From an uncultured Alistipes sp. (GTDB taxonomy: Bacteria; Bacteroidota; Bacteroidia; Bacteroidales; Rikenellaceae), in the NCBI GenBank assembly GCA_937899895.1, contig CALBQR010000059.1:1-38223 (forward strand): a stretch of 38,223 nt of DNA. The letters run 5' to 3'. Below the pieces are notes generated by a model. The model saw nothing but the letters and a program-made list of their open reading frames with translations, searched no databases and was not told where the DNA came from. This document shows, piece after piece, positions 1-7,488 of the stretch. The first letter of the stretch is position 1. Each line of letters starts with the position of its first letter. The translations under genes were made by a program, and so were the position numbers.

Positions 1-879
1 ACTACAAACATCATTTGGCAATTCAAAACGAAGTCCGTTTGCTTTATCTTTGATAATTGCAACTCTTGTTTCAAAATCAGGTGGTTGAATATCACAAAGA
101 AGTCCACTTTCAAATCTTGTTTTAAGTCGGTCTTCAATTTTTGGAATAGCACTTGGTGGTTTATCAGATGTAAGAACAATTTGTTTTCCTGCTTTGATTA
201 ATGTGTCAAATGTGTGGAAAATTTCCTCTTCTGTCTGAGTTTTACCTGCAATCATCTGAATATCATCAATAAGTAAAGCATCACAGGTTCTGTATTTTTG
301 ATGCAAATCATGAGTTGTTTTTGTCTGAATTGCAAAATACAGGTCATTTGTAATATCTTCACTTGTTGTATAAACAATAACCGCATCAGGATTATTAGAT
401 TTTAATTTTTCAATAATTGCGTTTAAAAGGTGAGTTTTTCCGAGACCGGAATTACCATAAATGAAAAGTGGATTAAAAACAGAACCCGGATTTTCTGCAA
501 CTCTTAAAGAAGCAGTGTAGGCAAATTTATTTGAAGGACCTACAACGAAATTATTAAATGTAAATTTTTCGTTCTTTATGTTTGAGTTTTGTGATGAAGA
601 TTCAGAAACATTTTCTGAATTCTCTTTAGGAATGTTTTCTTCAGGCATTATTTCAAGTTCAACATTAAAACCCATAACATTATAAAAAGCTTCTTCAATA
701 AGGCTTTTATATTTTGTCATTATTAAATCAATTTTAAAACCGGGTGCAGAAACAATAACACGGTCTGCCTCAATTTTAATCAATTTAAGAGGTTCAATCC
801 ACATATTGAATGCTATTGAGTTCATGTTTTCACGACAATAATTGCGAACCGGTTCCCAAAATTCAATATAAGAATTCAT
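1..879 (-). CDS. dnaA: Chromosomal replication initiator DnaA, N-terminal part (runs off the window edge)
   Basis: AAA+ ATPase that binds oriC and opens it. The 293 visible codons hold the N-terminal helicase-loading domain (residues 1 to ~85), a Ser/Asn-rich linker, and the AAA+ core: Walker A YGNSGLGKTH near residue 145, Walker B LLIDDIQ near 205, and sensor-1 TSDKPP near 238. The sensor-2 region and DnaA-box-binding domain IV are cut off by the window edge. The start is fixed by a strong SD (AAAGGAAAGG) 5-6 nt upstream. Codon use is extremely AT-rich and the Walker A variant is the type I associate with Clostridia. Both differ from the Bacteroidales genes that follow, so this piece is probably not from the same genome. 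Confidence 0.93.
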   Translation of the reverse strand, partial: MNSYIEFWEPVRNYCRENMNSIAFNMWIEPLKLIKIEADRVIVSAPGFKIDLIMTKYKSLIEEAFYNVMGFNVELEIMPEENIPKENSENVSESSSQNSNIKNEKFTFNNFVVGPSNKFAYTASLRVAENPGSVFNPLFIYGNSGLGKTHLLNAIIEKLKSNNPDAVIVYTTSEDITNDLYFAIQTKTTHDLHQKYRTCDALLIDDIQMIAGKTQTEEEIFHTFDTLIKAGKQIVLTSDKPPSAIPKIEDRLKTRFESGLLCDIQPPDFETRVAIIKDKANGLRFELPNDVCS

Positions 880-1115
880 AAACACCTTTCCTTTCTGAAA
901 AAATCTAAAAAAACAGCGATATGCTCATATTTCAATAAAAATGGTGCTAAATTAAGTTTTATACGTTTATAAGCGTAGTAACTCAAACTAACAGATAATA
1001 CATTTTAACACAATTTAAATCAAATATCAATGGAAAATCTAATAAAATATATCTTCGGTGGCGGACGATGACGTGATATTACAAGCCGACAGTCGATTTT
1101 TCCGATTTATTTTTG
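880..1115. other. Intergenic stretch containing the probable Clostridia/Bacteroidales junction
   Basis: AT-rich DNA between the divergent dnaA and the SagB-like lipoprotein gene. I see no convincing ORF and no clear DnaA boxes (no TTATCCACA), although this should be an origin-proximal region if it were the native dnaA upstream DNA. Base composition changes around 1055-1070, where a GC-rich run (GGTGGCGGACGATGACG) begins. The join between unrelated sequences probably lies between ~900 and ~1070, but the exact base cannot be fixed by eye. Confidence 0.5.
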
Positions 1116-1123
1116 TAAATTTG
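1116..1123 (+). promoter_or_regulatory. Bacteroidetes-type -7 box (TAAATTTG) for the SagB-like gene
   Basis: TAAATTTG matches the Bacteroidetes -7 consensus TAnnTTTG. It lies 43 nt before the ATG at 1167. No good TTTG -33 element is seen at 19-20 nt upstream. Confidence 0.55.
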
Positions 1124-1166
1124 TACGATGTGAACAACTAAAAACAATCAAAAACTGAATAGAACT

Positions 1167-1853
1167 ATGAGAAATTTTGTGATTCTTCTTTTTGCTGCGC
1201 TGGCGATTTCGTGCAGTGGTGCAGCGGATAAACCTGCGAATGTTGAGGCAGAGCCTGCACCTGCAACGGCCGTGATCTATGGTGATACGATCGTGCTGAC
1301 CCAGCCCAATCTTGCGGCGGGTAAGACTATCAATGAAGCGTTGGCTGAGCGAGCCTCGTCGCGCGAATACTCGGCTGAGCCGTTGTCGCTCGAAGAGTTG
1401 AGTGGGGTAATGTGGGCTGCTGCGGGTGTTAATCGTCCGAATGGCCACCTGACAGCACCGTCGGCATTGGCTCTCTATCCCGTTACGGTTTATGCATTTA
1501 CGACCGAGGGTGTGTTCCGTTACAACTCGGAGTTGCACGTGTTGGTGCGCGAGGCAGAGGGTGATTATCGCGAGTTGAGTGCAGCACAGGACTTCGCTTA
1601 TACGGCTCCGTTGAATTTGGTCTATGTCGCTGATTTGAGCAAGTTTGACGGGAAGGGTATTGACCGCACGAAGGCTGAATTTCTGGCTGGTCAAGACGCT
1701 GCGGGCTATGCCGAGAATGTTAATCTCTATGCGGCAGGTAATGGCTTGAAGGCAATTACTCGTGGCAGTTTGAAGAGTGCCGAGGTGTTGAGCCTGCTCT
1801 CGCTCGATCCGAAACAGTACGCCGTTGTATTGGCGCAGACGGTAGGTAAGTAA
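1167..1853 (+). CDS. SagB/nitroreductase-family lipoprotein
   Basis: A 228-aa predicted lipoprotein. The signal peptide ends in a lipobox (LAISC) with Cys16 as the lipidation site. The body matches the short SagB-type nitroreductase family: the RASSREY motif (residues ~55-61) is the FMN-phosphate-binding region, followed by AAAGVNRPNGHLTAPSA (~80-96) and the C-terminal AGYAENVNLYAAGNGL region. Members bind FMN at a dimer interface and use NAD(P)H, but the substrate cannot be told from sequence. It is a single-gene unit, with its own -7 box upstream and a strong terminator downstream. Anchoring to a membrane is inferred from the lipobox. Confidence 0.8.
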   Translation: MRNFVILLFAALAISCSGAADKPANVEAEPAPATAVIYGDTIVLTQPNLAAGKTINEALAERASSREYSAEPLSLEELSGVMWAAAGVNRPNGHLTAPSALALYPVTVYAFTTEGVFRYNSELHVLVREAEGDYRELSAAQDFAYTAPLNLVYVADLSKFDGKGIDRTKAEFLAGQDAAGYAENVNLYAAGNGLKAITRGSLKSAEVLSLLSLDPKQYAVVLAQTVGK

Positions 1854-1878
1854 CTGCACCCGAACCACAAAAACAGAT

Positions 1879-1914
1879 CGAGCCGACCTCTACGCGGGGT
1901 CGGCTCGGTTTATT
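1879..1914 (+). terminator. Rho-independent terminator after the SagB-like gene
   Basis: Perfect 10-bp stem CGAGCCGACC / GGTCGGCTCG (1879-1888 and 1898-1907) with a 9-nt loop, followed by GTTTATTTTA. Confidence 0.9.
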
Positions 1915-1949
1915 TTATACATATATTGTAATATTACTCGAATTTTGGC

Positions 1950-1957
1950 TATTTTTG
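1950..1957 (+). promoter_or_regulatory. Bacteroidetes -7 box (TATTTTTG)
   Basis: TATTTTTG fits TAnnTTTG. A partial -33 (ATTG at 1925-1928) lies about 21 nt upstream. The ATG at 1982 follows 25 nt downstream. Confidence 0.5.
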
Positions 1958-1981
1958 TGCCCTAATTAAACCCAAAAAGCA

Positions 1982-3301
1982 ATGCTCAAAAAATTGATCT
2001 TACGACCGACCCAAGAGTGCGACCTGCCTGATGTGATGCGAATTATCGCCGAGGCGCAGGCTGACTTTCGTGCGCGAGGTATTGATCAATGGCAGAATGG
2101 CTACCCAAACGAGCAGGCGATACGCAACGACATCGAGCGCGGCGAGAGTTATGTGGTAACTCGTGGCGAGCAGGTGGTGGCTACGGCGATGATAACATTT
2201 GTGCCCGATCCCAATTATTCGATTGTCTATGGTGGCGAGTGGCTGCTCAAAGAGTCATCGCACTATGCTACGATTCACCGTATCGCGGTCAGCATTGCCG
2301 AGCGCGGGGCGGGAATTGCCGATTTCATTGTTCGCAAAGTGGAGCAGATGTGTCGTCGTCGTGGTGCCGATAGCCTGCGAATCGATACTCACCGCGATAA
2401 TCGCGCAATGCAGCGTGTAGCCGAGAAAAATGGGATGACGCTCTGCGGCGTTATTCACCTTGCCGATGGAGCCGAGCGTTTGGCATACGAGAAGATTATG
2501 AACGATAGACCCAATATTCGTGCTGTCTTTTTCGATATCGACGGCACACTTGTAAGTTTCAATACCCACCGCGTGAGCGACGCGACGGTCGAGGCGCTGG
2601 CCGAATTGCGCCGACGTGGTGTCAAGGTGATCCTCGCAACGGGTCGTCTGCTGAATCAGACCGAGGTGGTAAGTCGCATCAAATTCGATGGCTACATCAC
2701 GCTCAACGGCTGCTGTTGTCTGGCCGAAGATGGCAAGACGGTGATCAGCAAGGCGACAATTCCGCAGAGCGATTTGGAGTCGATAGTTGGTTATCTCGAA
2801 GAGAATAACCATCCTTTCCCTTGTTCGTTTATGGATGAGCAGGGTAGCTGGATCAACTATGTCGATGACCGCGTGCAGTTTGTTTGGGACAATATCGCCC
2901 TGCCCGTTCCTCGCACCGAGGACCCGCGCGAGACGATCAAACGCGATATCTATCAGGTTAATATCTATGTTGATGAGGTCGATGAAATGTCGATTGTCGA
3001 TGGTTATTTGCAACACTGCGAGCCGACGCGCTGGCATCCGATGTTTGCCGATGTCAATCTTCGTGGAGTGAGCAAGCAGCAGGGTGTCGATAATCTGCTG
3101 GCCCATTTCGGCATCTCGCTCGATGAGGCTATGGCGTTTGGCGATGGCGGCAACGATGTTAGTATGCTTGGCCACGTTGGTTGGGGTGTTGCGATGGGCA
3201 ATGCGGTCGATTCGGCCAAGGAGGCCGCCGCTTACGTAACCGATACGGTCGATGACGAGGGTATCTGCAAGGCGCTGCAACACTTCGGATTGATCGACTA
3301 A
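1982..3301 (+). CDS. GNAT acetyltransferase fused to a Cof-type HAD phosphatase
   Basis: 439 aa with two domains. Residues 1-~170 are a GNAT fold: the acetyl-CoA motif is in IHRIAVSIAERGAGIADFIV (99-118) and the C-terminal strand follows RVAEKNGM. Residues ~178-439 are a Cof-type (class IIB) HAD phosphatase with motif I DIDGT (Asp185, Asp187), motif II ATGR (219-222), Lys365 and motif IV GDGGND (387-392), so all catalytic residues are present. An internal Met173 could start a stand-alone HAD protein. Bacterial Cof phosphatases act on small phosphorylated metabolites such as sugar phosphates and flavins. The GNAT substrate is unknown. The gene is flanked by its own promoter and terminator. Confidence 0.88.
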   Translation: MLKKLILRPTQECDLPDVMRIIAEAQADFRARGIDQWQNGYPNEQAIRNDIERGESYVVTRGEQVVATAMITFVPDPNYSIVYGGEWLLKESSHYATIHRIAVSIAERGAGIADFIVRKVEQMCRRRGADSLRIDTHRDNRAMQRVAEKNGMTLCGVIHLADGAERLAYEKIMNDRPNIRAVFFDIDGTLVSFNTHRVSDATVEALAELRRRGVKVILATGRLLNQTEVVSRIKFDGYITLNGCCCLAEDGKTVISKATIPQSDLESIVGYLEENNHPFPCSFMDEQGSWINYVDDRVQFVWDNIALPVPRTEDPRETIKRDIYQVNIYVDEVDEMSIVDGYLQHCEPTRWHPMFADVNLRGVSKQQGVDNLLAHFGISLDEAMAFGDGGNDVSMLGHVGWGVAMGNAVDSAKEAAAYVTDTVDDEGICKALQHFGLID

Positions 3302-3321
3302 TGCTCGGCTAATTGAAATTT

Positions 3322-3352
3322 ATGACCACTCGTTAGAGTGGTCATTTTTTAT
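3322..3352 (+). terminator. Rho-independent terminator
   Basis: Stem ATGACCACTC / GAGTGGTCAT with loop GTTA, followed by a run of T, 20 nt after the GNAT-HAD stop. Confidence 0.92.
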
Positions 3353-3388
3353 TCGCTCTAAAAATTTCCTAAAAAAATCGCACAAGAA

Positions 3389-3419
3389 TTTGGAAGTTTA
3401 GAATTTATCGCTACCTTTG
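3389..3419 (+). promoter_or_regulatory. Full Bacteroidetes promoter of the ABC-exporter operon
   Basis: TTTG at 3389-3392, exactly 19 nt, then TACCTTTG at 3412-3419. This matches both boxes of the sigma-ABfr consensus with canonical spacing. Initiation is expected around 3425, inside the palindrome that follows. Confidence 0.88.
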
Positions 3420-3420
3420 C

Positions 3421-3444
3421 AGTGTATTAATGCACTAATACACT
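3421..3444. promoter_or_regulatory. Palindromic operator, probably for the operon's own GntR/YtrA regulator
   Basis: Perfect inverted repeat AGTGTATTA (3421-3429) / TAATACACT (3436-3444) with a 6-nt spacer. It starts 1 nt after the -7 box and so covers the transcription start. The third gene of the operon encodes a YtrA-type GntR regulator. Such regulators typically bind this kind of long palindrome and repress their own exporter operon. The pairing of regulator and site is inferred from position. Confidence 0.75.
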
Positions 3445-3486
3445 AAACGCGCCAAACAAAAAACAAATTCAAAAACCGAAAAAACT

Positions 3487-4335
3487 ATGATCGAAACTCG
3501 CAATTTGAAATTCAGCTATTCCACCCTCAAATCTCGCACGGAGGTTTTCGACTCGCTGTCGATGATGATTCCGACGGGTGAGATTGTCGGGTTGTTGGGT
3601 CGCAATGGTACGGGCAAGAGTACGTTGCTCAATCTGATGGCGGGTCTGCTCGATGCCGATGCGGGAACAATCACGGTCGAGGGTGTCGATGTCGAGCAGC
3701 GAGGCACATCGCTCTACACATCGTTGATGATTGTTCCGGAGGAGTTCAACCTTCCGCAGCTGACTCTCAATCGCTTTGTGAAGGTTACTGCACCGTTCTA
3801 TCCCAATTATGACGAGGCACGTTTTGCCGATTGCTGCTCGCGCTTCGAGGTCAATCGCGCAGTGCGTCTTGATCGTATGTCGATGGGGCAGCGCAAGAAG
3901 GCATACTTGGCCTTTGCGCTTGCGTGCAATACTCCCGTGCTGTTGCTCGATGAGCCGACCAACGGTTTGGATATTCCCGCGCGACAGGCTCTGCGTCAGA
4001 TGCTTGCCGAGCAGGTGAATGACGAGCGCACGATCATTATCTCGACCCACGCGGCACGCGATATCGAGAATCTTGTCGATCGTCTGGTGATCCTCGAACC
4101 GCACCGAATGGTTCTCAACGAGAGCATTGCAACGCTTTCGACGCTGTTCGGTATGGGCGTTGTTCCTGCGGGTGTGAAGCCTCTCTATTCCGAGCCGAGT
4201 GTGGCGGGAGTGCGCGGAGTATGGGTTGCCGAGGGCGACGAGGAGAGCCGTATGGATATGGAGATGATGTTCAATGCAGCAACCCGATCGCCGCGCGAGG
4301 TTGCAGCCGTAATTGCTAACCATTCAAAACTTTAA
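3487..4335 (+). CDS. ABC transporter ATP-binding protein (YtrB/CcmA-like)
   Basis: 282-aa ATPase of an ABC-2-type exporter. It has Walker A GRNGTGKST (38-46), a Q-loop region near 85, signature MSMGQRK (131-137, replacing LSGGQ), Walker B VLLLDEPT (151-158) and H-loop His188. The C-terminal ~80 residues are an accessory domain. It is first in a four-gene operon, 6 nt before the permease gene, with a GntR regulator further down. This arrangement is known for peptide- or envelope-stress-induced exporters in Gram-positives and Bacteroidetes. The substrate is unknown. Confidence 0.92.
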   Translation: MIETRNLKFSYSTLKSRTEVFDSLSMMIPTGEIVGLLGRNGTGKSTLLNLMAGLLDADAGTITVEGVDVEQRGTSLYTSLMIVPEEFNLPQLTLNRFVKVTAPFYPNYDEARFADCCSRFEVNRAVRLDRMSMGQRKKAYLAFALACNTPVLLLDEPTNGLDIPARQALRQMLAEQVNDERTIIISTHAARDIENLVDRLVILEPHRMVLNESIATLSTLFGMGVVPAGVKPLYSEPSVAGVRGVWVAEGDEESRMDMEMMFNAATRSPREVAAVIANHSKL

Positions 4336-4341
4336 GCCGTT

Positions 4342-5073
4342 ATGACAACATTTAGTCTGCGCCGTGTGGCGCAATACACCGCAAAGCACTATGCCGAGTA
4401 TGGTCGCAGGTATGCTTTGATGTTCGGAGTTATCATTGTTGCCCTTGCAGCGATGGCTCTATTGATATTGGCAAAGTTCAAATTCTTCCTCGAAATAGAG
4501 GTGCTTTTTGAAACAGTGTTGGTATGTTTATCCGCTGTTGTGTTGGTAGTTGCTGATATGTCGGTACGTTCGCTCGATCGAACGACCAATCGCGCCTCGC
4601 TCGAAATGACCCTGCCTCTGACCTCAGACGAGCGATACACATTTGTATTCTTCAATACGTTGATTATGGGTGCGTTGGTGCCGTTCGCAATTTCGTGTGC
4701 GTTCGATTTTTGGGACTATATCAAAGCACCGATGATGTTTGGGCTCTATCTCTTAGTTCACCCCTACGTGATGGTTGCCTACTGCTGGGCACGTCGTCCC
4801 AAATATGCGATTCTTGGCTTGGTGCTGCTGTGGGCCGGAACGTTAATATTGTCGATAAATGTTTCAGCGATGATCGGTATACCAGAGGTGGGAGGTCTGC
4901 TCCATTTCAGCCTGCCCGATGGCTATGCGTTTAATAGATTAGCGCCGATGTTGTACAGTAGCGGAATTGAATTCGAATACCCGATGTGGGCCAAGTGGCT
5001 GTTCACTGCGACAATGTGGACGTTAGCCTACGCCATTGCCTATTTCAAACTGCGCGAACGTCGCCTTGCCTAA
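4342..5073 (+). CDS. ABC-2-type permease subunit
   Basis: 243-aa integral membrane protein with about six hydrophobic spans: near residues 25-43, 55-71, 107-122, 130-146, 155-175 and 219-235. It has basic N- and C-termini. Sequence alone does not give a strong family match. Its place directly after the ATPase gene (6-nt gap) and before the GntR gene makes it the membrane partner of that ATPase. Confidence 0.8.
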   Translation: MTTFSLRRVAQYTAKHYAEYGRRYALMFGVIIVALAAMALLILAKFKFFLEIEVLFETVLVCLSAVVLVVADMSVRSLDRTTNRASLEMTLPLTSDERYTFVFFNTLIMGALVPFAISCAFDFWDYIKAPMMFGLYLLVHPYVMVAYCWARRPKYAILGLVLLWAGTLILSINVSAMIGIPEVGGLLHFSLPDGYAFNRLAPMLYSSGIEFEYPMWAKWLFTATMWTLAYAIAYFKLRERRLA

Positions 5074-5085
5074 ATCCGACAAACT

Positions 5086-5460
5086 ATGCAATTCGATAAT
5101 ACACAGCCCATTTGGGCACAGATCTACGAACTGCTGCTGACCCACATTGCCGATGGCGAGTGGTGCGAGGAGGAGCGTGTAGCCTCGGTGCGAGAGTTGG
5201 GTGCTACGTTGGCGGTCAATCCCAATACCGTAATGCGAGCCTACGAACGCGCCACCGACGAGCAACTGATCTACAATCGTCGCGGCATTGGTTACTTTGT
5301 GAGCGTGGGTGCGCGTGAGCGTGCAGCGACACTTCTCCGCCAGCGTTTCGAGCGCGAGCAGTTGCCGAGCATATTCCGCTCGATGCAGCGCGTTGGTATC
5401 ACAGCCGAAGAATTTGTTTCACTCTACAAAAATTATCAGGAAAATGAAAACAAGCAATAA
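5086..5460 (+). CDS. GntR-family (YtrA subfamily) transcriptional regulator
   Basis: 124 aa. Residues ~1-75 are the GntR winged helix: PIWAQIYELLLTHIADGEW, then the recognition region ERVASVRELGATLAVNPNTVMRAYERA, and the wing GIGYFV. The C-terminal tail is short and helical, as in YtrA proteins, with no FCD or UTRA ligand domain. It is encoded inside the exporter operon (12 nt after the permease). The obvious target is the palindrome at 3421-3444, giving autoregulation. Confidence 0.9.
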   Translation: MQFDNTQPIWAQIYELLLTHIADGEWCEEERVASVRELGATLAVNPNTVMRAYERATDEQLIYNRRGIGYFVSVGARERAATLLRQRFEREQLPSIFRSMQRVGITAEEFVSLYKNYQENENKQ

Positions 5461-5818
5461 ACTTTTGATTCTTTTCGTAGCCATTTTAGCAGTTGTTTGG
5501 TGCGTTGCGTGGTGGATTGGTTATAGCACCATAGCCCCATTCCATAAGTTGCTTGGTAGTGAGCAGGTGGAGGCGGTGCGGGTCTATAAAATGCCACATA
5601 ACACCTTGTCCTCACTCACCGATACGACGGGCTATCTCAAACACAAGGTCTTTGAGATTGATCGCTCGATGAGCGTTGATGATCTGAATGTCGAGGGCGA
5701 CACGCTCACATTCAACTACGAAATGGAGGCGATCCCGTTTAGCTATGCCGACACGATTACTTTGGTTTTGGCCGATACTACGTTTGTATATTCCGGCCCC
5801 AAAATAAAGGTATTATAA
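5444..5818 (+). CDS. Small membrane-anchored protein of the exporter operon
   Basis: 124 aa. One N-terminal transmembrane segment (residues ~6-27, LLILFVAILAVVWCVAWWIG) is followed by a ~95-residue, probably extracytoplasmic domain rich in Thr and Asp. I recognise no family. The ATG at 5444 is chosen because the translation gains a classic MKxxNK-hydrophobic start. It overlaps the last codons of the GntR gene by 17 nt, which suggests translational coupling. It is last in the operon, before a terminator, and is perhaps an accessory or sensor protein of the exporter. Confidence 0.75.
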   Translation: MKTSNKLLILFVAILAVVWCVAWWIGYSTIAPFHKLLGSEQVEAVRVYKMPHNTLSSLTDTTGYLKHKVFEIDRSMSVDDLNVEGDTLTFNYEMEAIPFSYADTITLVLADTTFVYSGPKIKVL

Positions 5819-5830
5819 CCCTTAAACGAA

Positions 5831-5866
5831 AGAGCCGCCCCCCTTCGGGGCGGCTCTTGTTCTTCT
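5831..5866. terminator. Bidirectional terminator between converging operons
   Basis: 11-bp stem AGAGCCGCCCC / GGGGCGGCTCT (5831-5841, 5847-5857) with a 5-nt loop. The right side continues TGTTCTTCT, and the left side reads CTTTCG on the minus strand. It can serve the exporter operon and the converging ung gene. Confidence 0.85.
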
Positions 5867-5872
5867 AAACGC

Positions 5873-6535
5873 TTACCACACAATCGGTTCCTTGCCGTGG
5901 GCGATGAGGTAGTTGTTGGCTTGCGAGAAGTGGCGACAACCGAAGAATCCTCGATAGGCCGACAATGGCGAGGGGTGCACCGCTTTCAAAATGCAGTTGC
6001 GCGCAGGGTCGGCAATCGCACCCTTACGTTGCGCATAGCTACCCCAAAGCATATAGACCACACCCTCGCGTCGAGCGGCGATCTCACGCACCACAGCGTC
6101 GGTAAATTGCTCCCAACCGCGACCTGCGTGCGAGGCGGCCTCGTGAGCGCGCACGGTCAGCACCGAGTTGAGCAACAGAACGCCCTGCTCGGCCCAACGG
6201 TCGAGGTTGCCACTTGTGGGTACGGGCGCACCCGTATTGCTCTCGACCTCCTGAAAAATATTGCGCAATGAGGGAGGAAACTGCACTCCGTCATTGACCG
6301 AAAAACACAATCCATTCGCCTGACCCTCACCGTGATAGGGATCTTGTCCGATAATCACAACCTTCAACTTGTCGAAGGGGCACTTGTCGAAAGCACGAAA
6401 GATATTCCCTCCGCGCGGAAAGATCTGTCGCGAGCTGTACTCCTCGCGCACAAAACCGACTAACTCGGCAAAATATGGTTTCTCGAATTCGTCGGCCAGC
6501 AATGCCTTCCAATCCTCGGCAATCTTCACATTCAT
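5873..6535 (-). CDS. ung: Uracil-DNA glycosylase
   Basis: 220-aa family-1 UDG that removes uracil from DNA as the first step of base excision repair. The catalytic motif GQDPYHG lies at 63-69 (general base Asp65), and the minor-groove intercalation loop HPSPLSAYRGFFGC at 187-200 (His187). Length is normal for the family and all key residues are present. The start codon overlaps the rfbD stop by 4 nt (ATGA), so the two genes are transcribed together, rfbD first. Confidence 0.97.
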   Translation of the reverse strand: MNVKIAEDWKALLADEFEKPYFAELVGFVREEYSSRQIFPRGGNIFRAFDKCPFDKLKVVIIGQDPYHGEGQANGLCFSVNDGVQFPPSLRNIFQEVESNTGAPVPTSGNLDRWAEQGVLLLNSVLTVRAHEAASHAGRGWEQFTDAVVREIAARREGVVYMLWGSYAQRKGAIADPARNCILKAVHPSPLSAYRGFFGCRHFSQANNYLIAHGKEPIVW

Positions 6536-7407
6536 AGCGTGTTATCGTTTTTCTTGATACGTTCTATGTTTCGTCGTAGGCTCTCGCGCCAATCGGGTTG
6601 CTCCACGCCAAAACGCTCACATATCTTCGAGCAGTCGAGCATCGAATTTCGGGGGCGTCGAGCGGCGGTGGGGTAGTCATCGGTGGTGATCGCAACAGCG
6701 CGACAATCGCATTCGGCTACGCGGAAAATCTCCTCGGCAAATTCGCACCACGTCGCCTCGCCCCTCGATGCAAAGTGGAAGACCTCGCCTCGCAGCGTGC
6801 TGTCGGCAACCACTTCGGGCAGTATCGCCACAATCGCCGCCGCCAGGTCATCAGCCGCAGTCGGGCAACCGCGTTGGTCAGCCACCACACGCACCTCGCG
6901 CTGCAGCTCGGCAAGGCGTAACATCGTCTTTACGAAGTTCTTGCCATAGGGCGAATAGAGCCATTGCGTGCGAATAACCACGCCGCGACAACCGCTTGCA
7001 GCAATCGCCTTTTCACCCTGCAATTTGCCTGCTCCGTAGTGGTTGATCGGGGCGGTCGGATCGCTCTCGCAGTAGGGCTTATGGCTCTCTCCGTCGAAAA
7101 CATAATCGGTCGAAATATGCACCAAAGCCGCATCCACCGTGGCAGCCACACGAGCCAAGTTATCGACAGCGAGCCAATTCACCGCATCGGCCGTTTCGCG
7201 CTCCGTTTCGGCTTGATCGACAGCGGTATAGGCGGCACAATTGACCACCACATCGGGGCGCAAACACTCAATCAATGTAGCCACTGCCGCGCTGTCCGTG
7301 ATGTCGCAATCAACTGTACCTATGGCTGTAACGCTCCACTCGGAGGGAACTGCACGTTGCAATTCGCGACCAAGTTGCCCGTTGGATCCAGTAACTAAAA
7401 TTTTCAT
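6532..7407 (-). CDS. rfbD: dTDP-4-dehydrorhamnose reductase
   Basis: 291-aa extended SDR enzyme that catalyses the last step of dTDP-L-rhamnose synthesis, reducing dTDP-4-dehydrorhamnose with NAD(P)H. It has the Rossmann motif GSNGQLG (7-13), STDYVFDG (99-106) and the catalytic YxxxK (Tyr124, Lys128). Length is standard. No other rhamnose genes are nearby, so the rest of the pathway lies elsewhere. It is transcribed divergently from the alkaline phosphatase gene and coupled to ung by a 4-nt overlap. Confidence 0.94.
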   Translation of the reverse strand: MKILVTGSNGQLGRELQRAVPSEWSVTAIGTVDCDITDSAAVATLIECLRPDVVVNCAAYTAVDQAETERETADAVNWLAVDNLARVAATVDAALVHISTDYVFDGESHKPYCESDPTAPINHYGAGKLQGEKAIAASGCRGVVIRTQWLYSPYGKNFVKTMLRLAELQREVRVVADQRGCPTAADDLAAAIVAILPEVVADSTLRGEVFHFASRGEATWCEFAEEIFRVAECDCRAVAITTDDYPTAARRPRNSMLDCSKICERFGVEQPDWRESLRRNIERIKKNDNTL

Positions 7408-7458
7408 TCGGGGCTGTTAATTTTTTGTAAAATTAACAATTTTTTCCATTTTTCGCGC

Positions 7459-7466
7459 TAACTTTG
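7459..7466 (+). promoter_or_regulatory. -7 box (TAACTTTG) of the alkaline phosphatase gene
   Basis: TAACTTTG is a perfect TAnnTTTG match 22 nt before the ATG at 7489. No TTTG at the proper -33 distance is seen. The intergenic region 7408-7488 also must hold the rfbD promoter, which I could not pick out. Confidence 0.65.
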
Positions 7467-7488
7467 CCTAACTAAATAAACTTTTTCA

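Noticed and set aside
880..1070. Origin of replication next to dnaA
   Set aside because: No DnaA boxes or AT-cluster pattern could be recognised, and the sequence is probably interrupted by a join.
1107..1868. 253-aa minus-strand reading frame opposite the SagB-like gene
   Set aside because: It is a shadow of the plus-strand gene; the plus strand has a lipobox, a family motif, a promoter and a terminator.
2255..3283. 342-aa minus-strand reading frame opposite the GNAT-HAD gene
   Set aside because: The plus strand carries intact GNAT and HAD motifs; the antisense frame has none.
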